Below are positions 21,523 through 31,870 of a stretch of 64,000 bases of DNA, in pieces. Each line of letters begins with the position of its first letter. The first letter of the stretch is position 1. Position numbers and translations under genes: made by a program. The notes beneath the pieces were generated by a model that saw only the letters and a list, made by a program, of their open reading frames with translations, had not been told where the DNA came from and did no database searches. This stretch comes from Hydrangea macrophylla (lineage: Eukaryota > Streptophyta > Magnoliopsida > Cornales > Hydrangeaceae), in the NCBI GenBank assembly GCA_033977485.1, contig CM066984.1, positions 44,523,100 to 44,587,099 of the forward strand, read 5' to 3'.

Positions 21523-21645
21523 GAGGCACCGAAATGATACACCAAAATGATCGGTGCCATTTCTCTTAGTGGGTCCATGCTCTGCATGAGTGGGGCCCAC
21601 CGAGAAGGACGGCACCGATCATTCGGTGCACCATTTTAGTGCCTC
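21523..21645. mobile_element. Foldback MITE (123 bp)
   Basis: The two ends pair over about 36 bp (GAGGCACCGAAATGATACAC against its complement before GTGCCTC), leaving a short GC-rich loop that includes GTGGGGCCCAC. Transcribed, it would make a long hairpin. Confidence 0.85.
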
Positions 21646-21738
21646 TAGCAATGTTGTTAACTATAACTAGCAAACCTACATCTCTTGTGTCCTCTCTCTA
21701 TCCATTCGTCCGTTCTATCTCTTAGGTTCTATTTACAC

Positions 21739-21931
21739 TAGGGGTGAAATCGGTTCGGTTCGGTCGGTTTTGGGAGGGTTTTTCCACCGACCGAACGGTT
21801 CGGTTCGGTTTGGTTTTTTCGGTTTTAAGCTTAATTTTCGGTTCGGTACACTGCACCACACCTATGAAAACCGACCGAACCGATCGGTTCGGTTCGGTGG
21901 TTCGGTTTATTTCGGTTTCCTTTCACCCCTA
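21739..21931. mobile_element. hAT-type MITE rich in CGGTTCGGTT (193 bp)
   Basis: Ends TAGGGGTGAAA and TTTCACCCCTA are inverted, with an 8-bp duplication ATTTACAC on each side (21731-21738, 21932-21939), the hAT signature. The interior is filled with CGGTTCGGTT and complementary CGACCGAACC. Confidence 0.92.
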
Positions 21932-21939
21932 ATTTACAC

Positions 21940-22740
21940 CCTAATTTGGGGTTGTCCAAACCACATGAAGGTCACATGGTGTGATGATGTCACCATGAGC
22001 ATAGATGGCTAAATGACCAAGGATAAGGCCCAAAGGAACGTAGTTCAGACCGATGACCGATCCCAGTAATGGAAAGGAACAAAGCATCAGATAGCAGGAT
22101 CCTCGGTCTCGTGATGAATAATAACACGGTGCTGGTTTTCATCAATGCTGATCTCGGGCTCATCCAATTAAGTCAAAAAACTGAGGTCGGGAAGCTACCG
22201 CAAGGATAGTAAGGACATCGGTCACTGAGATTGATGGTCACCCATGGGGACTCACAAGATCAAGACTAGGCTTGGCAATTATCACCCAGATCCACGAACC
22301 TGCCCAAATATGCTCACAAATAATGGGTATGGATCAACGTTTTTTGCGTCGCGGGTCAATACGGGTCCTTAAGTTGAAATTCTTTTTTTTCCATGGGTTT
22401 CACACGGATCCACGGCGGGTGCCCATCGGATTTAATGCAAAAACATTTTTCTACGAGCAACAATGAATTTGCAAAGTGAAAGAGGGTTTCGTTCAGACAA
22501 TCTCTCAAGTTTAGCTATGCACAGTTTCAGAAAGTCGGAGGGCACGATCAATTTGATTCTCTTACCTCTATTTTATTTTTTGAGAAATTGTCTGATCTAT
22601 ACAAAACCGCCAATTAGCTTACTATATTTACGTGTGTGACTTTGTGTATTTTTCTGTGTGTGAGAGAAAGAACGGGTGTCTTTCTCCATTTGATATTGAC
22701 TACATTTTGAGTGTTATTCTATGTGTTTGCCCTGTTCATG

Positions 22741-22743
<3 letters not shown>
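21940..22743. other. Spacer without recognised features
   Basis: No coding region or clear element boundary is visible; the stretch at 22020-22440 may be old repeat-derived DNA. Confidence 0.4.
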
Positions 22744-22836
<93 letters not shown>

Positions 22837-22840
22837 CTAT
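22744..22840. repeat. (CT)n(TA)n microsatellite
   Basis: About 37 CT units followed by about 10 TA units. The serine/leucine-rich ORFs over it are artefacts. Confidence 0.97.
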
Positions 22841-23939
22841 ATGTATGCAGATGGATGTGTATGTAATAACATGCGTACCACTTGTATCTCAAGATTTTTT
22901 TTCCTTTTCCTGGGCACTTGTATCACGTAAATCTCACCATTTGTCCAATTGTTTGAGAATTGAAAAAGGGCCTGTAGACACCCCAATTTTGATCAAACTA
23001 TTAAACTTAGGAGGATTAATATCTATAAATCAATGATGAATAATGTCCCGACGATTTTCTTCAAGTTCATCGCTTCGATTTTTGAAAAGCTTCAAGTTCC
23101 CAAACCTTGCTCCTAATACTCCTAGATTTTGTCAATCACTGACTATCTGTCTCGAGCTCACTAGATCATGGGTAACTTTCTAAAAAAAATAGAATAGATT
23201 AAATAAATAATAACAATGACATTTTCTAAAAATAACATTATTTCTCATATTTTTTTAGATTCAAAAAGAAAAAAAAAGAAAAATATTCTATTTTGTGACT
23301 TATATGATTAATTTAGATTTAAAATGAAAAATGTGTCTATACATACATATATGTATATATATATAAGAAAAGGAAAATAATAAAAGAAAGTATCCCATGT
23401 GATTTGGAGAGTTAAAGATTCCTTGGCATATTCCTAATCTAAGCAAATACCCAAAGAGCCTTTGTTGGACACTAATCTCCCATGTGCTTTGAAGATGCTT
23501 TAGAATGTTCCTTTATTCTACCCAACTTAAATGTCTTTCAAGTTTCTTGGAATTACATAGAAGTGTCATGGAGAGTTATAGATGCCATACAATATTCCTA
23601 ACCCACCCAAATTGACTTATCTACCCTTATCTTAACCACCAAGGAAATCAAAGTCTAAAAAAACTCATTTCTCTCATTAGGGTAAGGGGGGAACACTTGA
23701 ATTATATAGAGAAATATTGGGAGAGCTTTAGAGAGAAAAAAAAAATATAGAGAGAGAAACTCTACAAAATCTCATACCCAAAACCCCACCAAAACTCTAC
23801 CCAACCATGAAATCACCATTGAAGGAGCTTGAAGCTTGAGGAAGAAGAAGAGAAAAAGCTTGAGGAATTCAATATCTCTACAAGTTTTGAGAAGATCTAG
23901 AGGTAAAACCTTCAAATTTATCTTCATACTAGTGTTGGA

Positions 23940-23958
23940 CTGCGTGCGTTGCACGCAG
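23940..23958 (-). other. Helitron 3' terminal hairpin
   Basis: CTGCGTGC GTT GCACGCAG: perfect 8-bp stem, 3-nt loop, 7-11 nt from the CTAG terminus. Confidence 0.88.
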
Positions 23959-24318
23959 TAGTGCTCGTGTTTGTGGTTTTCTTATTGGTCGTATGAATTC
24001 TTGGATGTTAAGGGAAGGGGTCGTATGAAAAGTAAAGTCATAAGCAAACTTATGGAAGTGGAAGGGGTTTTTTTTCACCTTAAGAGCAAGCTGCAGGCCA
24101 ATAAAATTTTAGTTGAACATGTTTTCCTTCGGTAGTTGTAAGCACGTAACTCACATAGTATGTCATCATCACACAGGTAGAGTTTTCTTGTTCTAAAACT
24201 TCCAGCCATGGATAAAGATTGTTGAAAATATCAGAACCAATAGCAAGAAACTTATAATATTGAAATAACAATCTGATTGGTAGAGAAAACACTACATATA
24301 TACAACATACATATTTTT

Positions 24319-24439
24319 GGGGGGGAATTATTATTGGCACTCCAAAATTGAACCAAGGCACTCCATGATACCACTCTCAGAGCATGTGGTACCATGCAGT
24401 GCCTTGGTTCTTCCATGGAGTACCAATAGTAATTCCCCC
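24319..24439. mobile_element. Foldback MITE inside the Helitron
   Basis: GGGGGAATTATTATTGGCAC at the left pairs with the complement of ACCAATAGTAATTCCCCC at the right. The arms are about 54 nt and include GAACCAAGGCACT/AGTGCCTTGGTTC. A related degraded sequence occurs near 27580-27620. Confidence 0.8.
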
Positions 24440-25026
24440 TTTTTTTAACACATACATCCAAATAGTAAGAAAGTGAATGAAACATGTGAAGCAAGTGTAA
24501 AAACTGAAATCTGTACTTTCTGAACCTTTTCTAGTAGCTTTGTCTTTGAAGAATTTCCCAAGCTGAGATTTGTACCATGCATGTAAAGTTGAAGTGGAAT
24601 AGAATATTCAAATTGGAAGAGTGAAAATAATCACATAAGAAAAGCAACAGTATTTTTATTTTTTTGCATGTGAATGGTTCAAAGTCGCATAAACCACCAT
24701 CACCAGATTTAGAAGAATCTAACTAAGGGTCTTCACTACTAATTAGCTTTGATCGCAAGCTCTCCTATGTACTGACCAGAAAGACAGCCTTCACTTTTTG
24801 CTTATGCCCTTAGGCACTAAAGAAAAGCAAGTAGCAAGTCCTCGTTAGCAAAGCGAACGGAGACTAATTTTCTATTGTTCAGTCTTTATTTAGAATCATT
24901 AATCATCCATGAACTCAAAAGCTCACACTCAGATCAAATTTTACCAACACTTTAATTTGAAGCCGTAACACTCAAAAGTACATGCATTGATTACACTGTT
25001 AACATCTGCACAAAACTTCCACTAAC

Positions 25027-25159
25027 CTTTTCCCCCTCTGTTGCTTCTGGTACATCACCATTAGCAACTGTTGATGAAGGCCTTCTACAATAGTTGTTTT
25101 CCCAACACCAGGCTCTCTGGTAAGGCTTGGGGTTTTTTTAGGCCGCCACCTAAAATTTG
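25027..25159 (-). pseudogene. Captured fragment of a ClpC/Hsp100-type AAA+ chaperone gene
   Basis: The minus strand reads QILGGG, then with small frame changes LTREPGVGKTTIVEGL and ANGDVPEATEGEK. These match the order of the ClpC/ClpB first nucleotide-binding domain: the strand before Walker A, Walker A itself (GxPGVGKT) and the NGDVPE segment. At least two indels break the frame. A donor-like GTTAGT follows, suggesting genomic (exon) capture into the Helitron. Confidence 0.6.
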
Positions 25160-26113
25160 GGGCTGCCTTCTAGCAATAAGATCAAACTTGCCCTAAAGAA
25201 TAAGAGAATCAGCTTTAGAAACAATTTTTTTTTGGTTAGAAGCAAACCATTCAAATATGAAATTCTAACCAGGAATTAGAGAGATTTGGAGTCAACGCAT
25301 ATTATATATATAGTGCCATTTGATGTATAGTAGGATATGATCAAGACTAAAGAGATGAACAAATTACAAAATTGAGAGAAGGGGAAAACACCATATGGAA
25401 TTAGTAAATTCATTGTTTCCTTTAGGGTTTGGTTGAACCAAGCGTAGATATACCTCTATTTTCAACAGCTCCGACGACAACGGACTACCCTTGCAGCCAA
25501 TTCCTTCTCTCCATCGAGGCACCAGATTGCTGGCCAAATTACCTATACCTGTAACAGAGAAGCCTTATTTTTTGAAGAGGAAAAAGTAGAAATTTGAGGA
25601 TTTAAAGGGTTGTTACATGTTTGCAGCATAACCTGAAAAGTGGGTTGCGTAAAATTACAGACACCAGTAAAAACTCCAAGAATTCCCTCTGGAAAACCCA
25701 ACAAAGTAAAACAAAGATCCAAATAAAGAAATGAGTAAAAAGATTTATTATGACATTTTTTACTCCTTCCATCCCGTATTTAGAGTTCTTTTGGTGTTCG
25801 TGCCTCTTAATGGAACAACTAATTAAGGCATTTATGTTGAAAAAAATTTTAAACAAAAGTTTTCAAAATCTAAAAGATTTATATTAGTTTTTGTAGAGAA
25901 ATTTGTCGAAATCATTCCAAAAAATGAACAATTTAAAGGAAAAAATAACTTTTTTTTGGATATTTATTATTATTAATTTTGTTTTCCCTAACTATAGGAA
26001 TAAGACATGGGCTAACATACCACAACAGGTGCACCATCTTGTAAAATTTGTGATGCGAGAATGAATTTAACTATATGATCACACACAGATAGAAGACAAA
26101 TCATTTCTATCTT

Positions 26114-26875
26114 CTACATCAGCTTTTTCTCAGAATTAAGAGGATCCATTTCTCTCTTCCACATCAGCTTCTTCTCAGTATTAAGAGGACGTCTTAAGTG
26201 TTGCCCAAACAAAGAAGCTGCAATACACACACACACACACGCACACACATCACAAGTATAAACCATGGTATATATCGAATTGAAAATAGAACATACCCAA
26301 TTCAATTTTTTTGATGATCTACAAAAATAGAAATTCAGAATAGAGATACCATGGAGAATGGTAATGGAGTTAGAGATTGCAACTACTGTACAGACACATT
26401 TGCCACTTGCCTACATATCTTCACCCAACAATAGCTTTGAAAATCCTTCTTTCATGAGTTGAAGCTCTGCCAAGTTTTCCCCACCAGTTAACAAAAACAT
26501 ATATTTATACATGCGTATATATGTATGAGGAAAAATCAAAGTATATGTACTCACCTAAATCTATTGCTACTTCATCCTCTGGATTGTTGTCCAAGACATT
26601 CTTGTGATGCCTCATTCCAAATCTGCTGAGACCAGTCTAATGAGAAGATTGGCCATCGCAAAGGAGACTGTTCTCATTAGTGGGCTCTGAAAAGGCAGAG
26701 GTCTCTACATTTGTTCTATAGTGTGTGAATGAATCGCCACTCATATTCAAAAGCCCAGGGGTTTCCGTGGGTGATTGATCATTTTGATCCAGCGAAGAAG
26801 GCGAAGCTTGATAACCGTGGTCATAATTGCCATCAGAATTTGACGTTTCATCCATTTTTGTTTCATAAGCACTTT
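26114..26875 (-). pseudogene. Captured RopGEF (PRONE domain) gene fragment, three exons
   Basis: Exon-like blocks 26875-26555, 26466-26350 and 26217-26114 have AG acceptors and GT donors with compatible phases. The first reads MDETSNSDGN, SGDSFTHYRTN and TSAFSEPTNEN, then after a frame change SPLRW and LSRFGMRHHK. The second reads ELQLMKEGFSKLLLGEDM, a TAG, then ASGKCVCTVVAISNSIT. The third reads SLFGQHLRRPLNTEKKLMWK. These match the variable N-terminus and the start of the PRONE domain of plant Rop guanine nucleotide exchange factors. The remaining PRONE domain is absent. Stops and a frameshift make it non-coding. A roughly 50-bp direct duplication (EKKLM segment) ends it. Possible 5' exons lie at 28513-28448 and 28993-28985. 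Confidence 0.75.
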
Positions 26876-27398
26876 CTGCAATCTGTGTGTATGAATATCA
26901 GATTTACCACATTGTCGTGAAAATAACTCGTGTACAGTTAAAAAAAATACTAAATAAATGAAATGAAATAAAATAAAATAGTTTGAGAACACGGTAAACA
27001 ACCTTAAAAATGGCTAATTTTTCACATGAACTTGTCAAATATGAATGCAAGCAGAACCACGGGAGTAAATCTGCAAACAACATGGATGCTAAATTCATTT
27101 ATTAAACTTGTAATGAGATGTGTATATGCACTATTTGGCATTAAAACTAAAACAACCATCAACGAACAATCTTACAATTTCTCAAGCGAAGAAGCAAAAT
27201 CATTACTTGAGGTAAAGAGAGAGCCATTTAGATTTCGTATGAGCCAACTAAACCATCATAAAGTTCAACATATATTTCCCTCTACAATAAGCTGAAGTTG
27301 GGGGCTCAGCAAGTACAAGAAACATCATTTTTTAAAAATGAAACTGAAGTATGGTTAACTTAAAATGGGTAGTAGTCAGTTCTAAGCAACAAACGTAT

Positions 27399-27570
27399 TC
27401 AAAGGTCAATTAGTGTTCGTTTAATCGCAGCAAGTAAAATGACTAAAGTAGGGTGATTGAGTTCTGTATTTCTTTGGGTAGGAAAGAATAGAAAGCATTG
27501 GCAAAATGAGTAATTTTCAAGTCCAACAAGGGCAAAATAGGAAGTTTATATTTTTGACATGCTTGCTTTT
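27399..27570. repeat. Internal duplicate of the Helitron 5' subterminal region
   Basis: This stretch matches 29404-29576 closely (for example AGTAAAATGACTAAAGTAGG and GATTGAGTTCTGTATTT), in the same orientation about 2 kb apart. The copy lacks the terminal TC end. Confidence 0.9.
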
Positions 27571-28447
27571 TACATACATAGTACCACATGCTACGAAAGT
27601 GGTACAATGGAGTGCCATGGATAAAACACTAAGATTGTTCAAATCCTTACTATATACCCGAGATATCCATTAAAATATTGAGTACTGATATAGTTGGAAA
27701 CCGTGAAGGAAAATTAAAAATCAAATAAGAACATTTTCATGAAACTTGGAGCAAATAGCTTTAACATGAATAAAGAAAGCGTGCACTAAGCAGAAAGAGA
27801 GAAAGTTGGCTTGTTACTGTAGTAATGAACCAATTGCTGAAGTAAGCCTCACAATAATATTAACTTTTTGATAATATAATTTGTTGTTTGCTATAACAAG
27901 AGAGACTGAATTTAATATCTTTGAAAGATCAAAGAAGACTGAATTTAAAATCTTTTGAATAGCTTTAATATCTTGTTTTGTTATAAGAACGCAATGACTA
28001 CATGCGTTAATGCAACAAGCAGCAATGGACACCTTTGGTGCAACCTCTATGAGTAGCTTAGAGATTGATTCAAGAAAATCAATGATTTTAAATTTTCTAA
28101 CGTAGAAGCTTAGTTCATAACTTTGAACTGGGATCACGATTGTTCATATTAACGACCAAGTGGCAGAAGAAAGCACACAATTTAGTCAAAGCCTTTAAAG
28201 ACTTTTGGTGGTTGGTAAATAGGAACTCATTCAATTGAAGGTACTGAACCGCCTTTTGTTTTAATTATTTAAGAGTATTATATAAATTCTTTAGCACATT
28301 TCCTAATAGCTTAAGTGCAAATAGTGAAGTTCTAGAGTAATGATTTAGGAAAGAATAGCGTACAAATATCTTTGAAAAAGGTCACACAACCACCATAGTA
28401 CCCTTATAGAACAAAGCTTAAAAGAAGATGGAAAGAAATCAACTTAC

Positions 28448-28513
28448 AAATGAATTGTTGCTCTGACTGACCGTGAGGCAATCAATTGCTTTAAGTTGGG
28501 ATTCTGATTGTAA
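28448..28513 (-). pseudogene. Possible captured exon upstream of the RopGEF fragment
   Basis: Bounded by TTGTTCCAG and GTAAGTTG, 22 codons reading LQSESQLKAIDCLTVSQSNN and on. It could join in phase to an ATG TCT GAG block with donor at 28984. The onward phase to the RopGEF block does not fit, so assignment is uncertain. Confidence 0.35.
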
Positions 28514-29403
28514 CTGGAACAATGGAATGAAGCCATGATCTCAAATATTTAACAAAAAGGAAAACCATGCAAGTAACATACATGTGGACAGAAGGCAGAG
28601 GGGAAAAAATTTAGAAAGTGAAATTGTAAAAAGGCAAAAGTATAAGGAACACAGGAAAAAATTCAATCAATAATTTGAAAGAACCCACAAAAGCGAAGCT
28701 AAATCTGGAAATAAAACCTAATTACCACCCATAAATAGTAAAAACTAAAGTAGGGATCCAAAATTCTAGTGATACTTCAACAGCAACGTACAGACAACAA
28801 GACCTATATATAGGAAGAACATAGATTTTTAACCAAAGCCATTTTGATTAACAATGCAGGTAGATAGAAGCCCCCAAACATCGAGTTTAGAGAGAGGGGG
28901 AAAAAAACTGAAAATCTATTTGAAAGAAGTGAAGAACCCCATTAAAATACAAGGGAAAACGAGATACAATTTGTGGAATAGTACCTCAGACATCCACGTT
29001 GGCGATTTGTAAGGCTGAAAGTTGCTGGAGTTTGTCAATAGCTTAAGAGAACTCTTCCCTTAGGAAAAACCACAATTCGGCAATTATAAAGCTTTAACAT
29101 AACAACCCTAGAAGTAGAGAAGAAAATCCAAAGGAGAAATCCCACCAGCTGCTAGAATAACAAGATCCAAGAGGAATTGCAGGCGACAAGCAGATCGAGG
29201 GCTGCAGACGGTGAGGCGGTCCAAGGTCCAGTGTTTTGAAGCACCGCAAGCGTAAAAAGAGAGATAAGACCCAGAAAGAGAGAGATCCAGTTGAAGGGGT
29301 TTTTTTTTTGAAGCACCGCAGAGAGAGAAGAGCCACTTGGCAACACCAAGAAAACAGCAACACCGAGAGAGCGACAGCACCGGAAGTAGAAACGTGTAGA
29401 ACT

Positions 29404-29595
29404 CAAAGGTCACTTAGTGTCCGTTTAACCGCAACAAGTAAAATGACTAAAGTAGGGTGATTGAGTTCTGTATTTGTTTGGGTAGGAAAGAATAGAAATC
29501 GTTGGCAAATGAGTAATTTTTAAGTCCAATAAGGACAAAATAGGAAGTTTATATTTTTTGACGTGCTTGCTAGTTCGTTCTTATAATATAATAGA
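29404..29595 (-). repeat. Helitron 5' end with subterminal repeat
   Basis: Contains the second copy of the 170-bp repeat and then the AT-rich 5' terminus beginning (minus strand) TCTATTATATTATAAG. Confidence 0.8.
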
Positions 29596-31620
29596 TATAA
29601 TAATTCAATCACAATTCATAGATCTAGGATCTTTACACATTTTCAAAAAGTCTCTTCCCACCTCATTTCATCACACACCACTTGAATTGTGATTGAATTT
29701 TCATTTTCTTCATTGATTTGGATCTAAATACAACTTTGGGTTTAAGGCAAAACAAGTTTGTAAAAGAACTTTTGACTTGGATTTTCAAATAAGCCTTGAT
29801 TTCTTTATATTTTTTCCCCTTGAGATTCATGAGATTTTCAATATCTCATTGGATTCCTTTGAGTTTGATTCTTTAAAATCTTTATGATCCTATGATTTAT
29901 ATGAGAATTAAGGTAGATCATAGTTATATCCACACATGATTGGATGGGTCCATGTCTTAGTCCATGATTTGGATCCTTCAATAATGAATCTCATGGAATC
30001 CTCTCTATATTTCATGCAGGTTTAAGTGGATTGGTCATGTTTAGTCTCCAAGGACCATTAATTTGAGAGGAGAATAGAATATAATAAGTTCATATCCCTC
30101 GAGGATCAACTTGAGAGAGGGATTGATTTGATAACTTTTATGACTCAAATGTTGGTATTGGTGTAGTGAATTCATGAACCCCCTGTGATCAACGATTCTT
30201 TATTAAATCATGGTGTATGAGAATTGAATGAGACCAATTGAAGAATGCTTATAACTCATAGATGTATCACTAGAATTTTCATTTTGATGAGATTTTATAC
30301 CTAGGATGGTTTGGTCTCATGATTGGTGAGTCAGTTACTCTCTGTCCAAAATTTCAGAACAGTGAGTTCGTTTCAAAATAAGTAAATCAGAGCCTTTATC
30401 AACCTTTTTTAAGTTCAAATAATTTTTTCCTCAAAGTAAAAATGTGTTAGGAGGATACCCTAAAAAGATCAAAGTGATTCTGATATTTTTACTATTTTTA
30501 GAAAATTACACAAAAACTCTGGACAGAGAGTTGAAAATTTCTGAGTGTGGTCTGGTTATGGTCCGATTCCCGGAGATCAGACCATTCAATCTTTGATTTT
30601 CTTTTTGGGTTAGAAACTAGACTCATATCTAATGGACTCCTAATGTCCTAAGACCCAAACCATGTTTTGAACAATGAAAATTAAGCTTAAATCCAGAGAA
30701 TAAGTGATCCAAATTGATGAATGATTTATATCTTACTCGTGTTCATATTCATGCATACTTCACATACATTGATTCTAATGATTGGGATGTCATGTTTGCA
30801 TTGTGTTAAGCCTTAAACCCAATTGATTATGATTATGGGTTCTTTATGATCGTGTTGGGATTATATCATCTCTATATGGACATTACATCGGCTCCTATTT
30901 GAGACTTGTATATCTATAGAGGTGCTATGTTTCCAACTAGTTAAAAGAAATTCATAGTTATGACAATTCCTTCTTTACTTGATAGATTTAAGCTAGGAGT
31001 ATAGGAATGATTATTTGATATTACCCTTGTTTTGTAATGCTATCAAGGTATAATTTCTCAACCCTTCTCTAGTTTATTCTATTCTTTGATTTTAATTGAT
31101 TTTTGACTCCATGTGCGACACCTTAGACTATGTATTGCCTTATGTGTATATATGCAATAGAGACCTTTTCTTAGGTTTTATTTTTATGTGTATGCATTGC
31201 ACATTTAATATTCGCAGCTAGATCCTGGGTAAGTTCTCTGGTTCCCTATTTGCACATCATTTTTCTTGCAACTTGAATTATGTGGATTATGATTAATATT
31301 TTATCGTTAGCAATTTTGCACCCTTTTAGACATGCTTTTGTAATGTATATTTATATATATGTATTAGTTGAGGGTATGCTTAGATTAATAATTCGATTAA
31401 AAAGGATGTTGAGTAGAGGCCTATCATGAGATAGGATGAGAGGGTGTGTTTTAGTCCGCCGGGCTTCTTCCCCTCTCATTCCATAATCCCCGAACCCAAT
31501 TTATCTTTGGTTTCACAAAAGATCAGTTTGCTTTTAAAATAGTTTCTTAATTTTCCTTTTAAAAAAATTAAGTGGTAACCCTTTACATTTTAAAAGTGGA
31601 TTCAAATGCCAGTATCCACA

Positions 31621-31870
31621 ATCTGGTGACTCTGTTGGGGATCGAACCAAGAATCTCTGGTTTCGCAGACCAAATTTTTTTATTTTGGGTTCACTCGAGG
31701 ATTAGACTTGAAAGCATCCTTTTAATCGAATAAATTAATTTTTGTATGCCCATTGCATTGCACTTGCATGTCTCGCCAGTCGATTGCACAGAATTATGAC
31801 CTTGGAGGCTCGGTGTAACCCGGTCGGTCAAGCCATCATGGGACCGTGTGATCACCCTTGACCTTGTACG
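31621..31870 (+). other. Element A primer binding site and start of its internal region
   Basis: After a 3-base spacer, 31624-31671 reads as the complement of the 3' two thirds of a tRNA-Arg: TGGTGACTCTGTTGGGGATC, then T-arm and anticodon-arm complements ending TTTCGCAGACC. The rest is non-coding leader, colinear with the reverse complement of 45290-45475 in element B. It is cut at GTACG (31866-31870) by element B. Confidence 0.88.

Larger units (their letters stand above)
23929..29595 (-). mobile_element. Non-autonomous Helitron (5.67 kb) carrying gene fragments
   Basis: Read on the minus strand it starts TCTATTATATTATAAG (29595) and ends with a GC-rich hairpin (CTGCGTGC/GCACGCAG, 23940-23958) eleven bases before the terminal CTAG (23929). 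The flanks are A and T, and there is no target duplication. These are the hallmarks of plant Helitrons. No Rep/helicase coding region is visible. It sits inside the 5' LTR of element A and carries pieces of a RopGEF gene and a ClpC-like gene on its own strand. Confidence 0.88.
22973..31620 (+). mobile_element. 5' LTR of element A (Ogre/Tat-like gypsy), split by a Helitron
   Basis: Begins TGTAGACACCCCAATTTTG and ends GCCAGTATCCACA, followed by ATC and a primer binding site at 31624. Removing the Helitron leaves about 2.98 kb. It is related to, but diverged from, the LTRs of element B. The matching 3' LTR is not in the window because element C cuts A at 56551. Confidence 0.9.

Noticed and set aside
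22632..23036. Serine/leucine repeat ORFs as secreted proteins
   Set aside because: Translation of the (CT)n microsatellite.
27814..28137. 107-residue minus-strand ORF in the Helitron as another captured gene
   Set aside because: No family motif could be recognised and no splice signals bound it; left unassigned.
29094..29413. Leucine/serine-rich minus-strand ORFs at the Helitron 5' side as a membrane protein
   Set aside because: Three overlapping frames are open, there are no conserved motifs, and the sequence contains short duplications; better read as UTR-like captured or repeat DNA.
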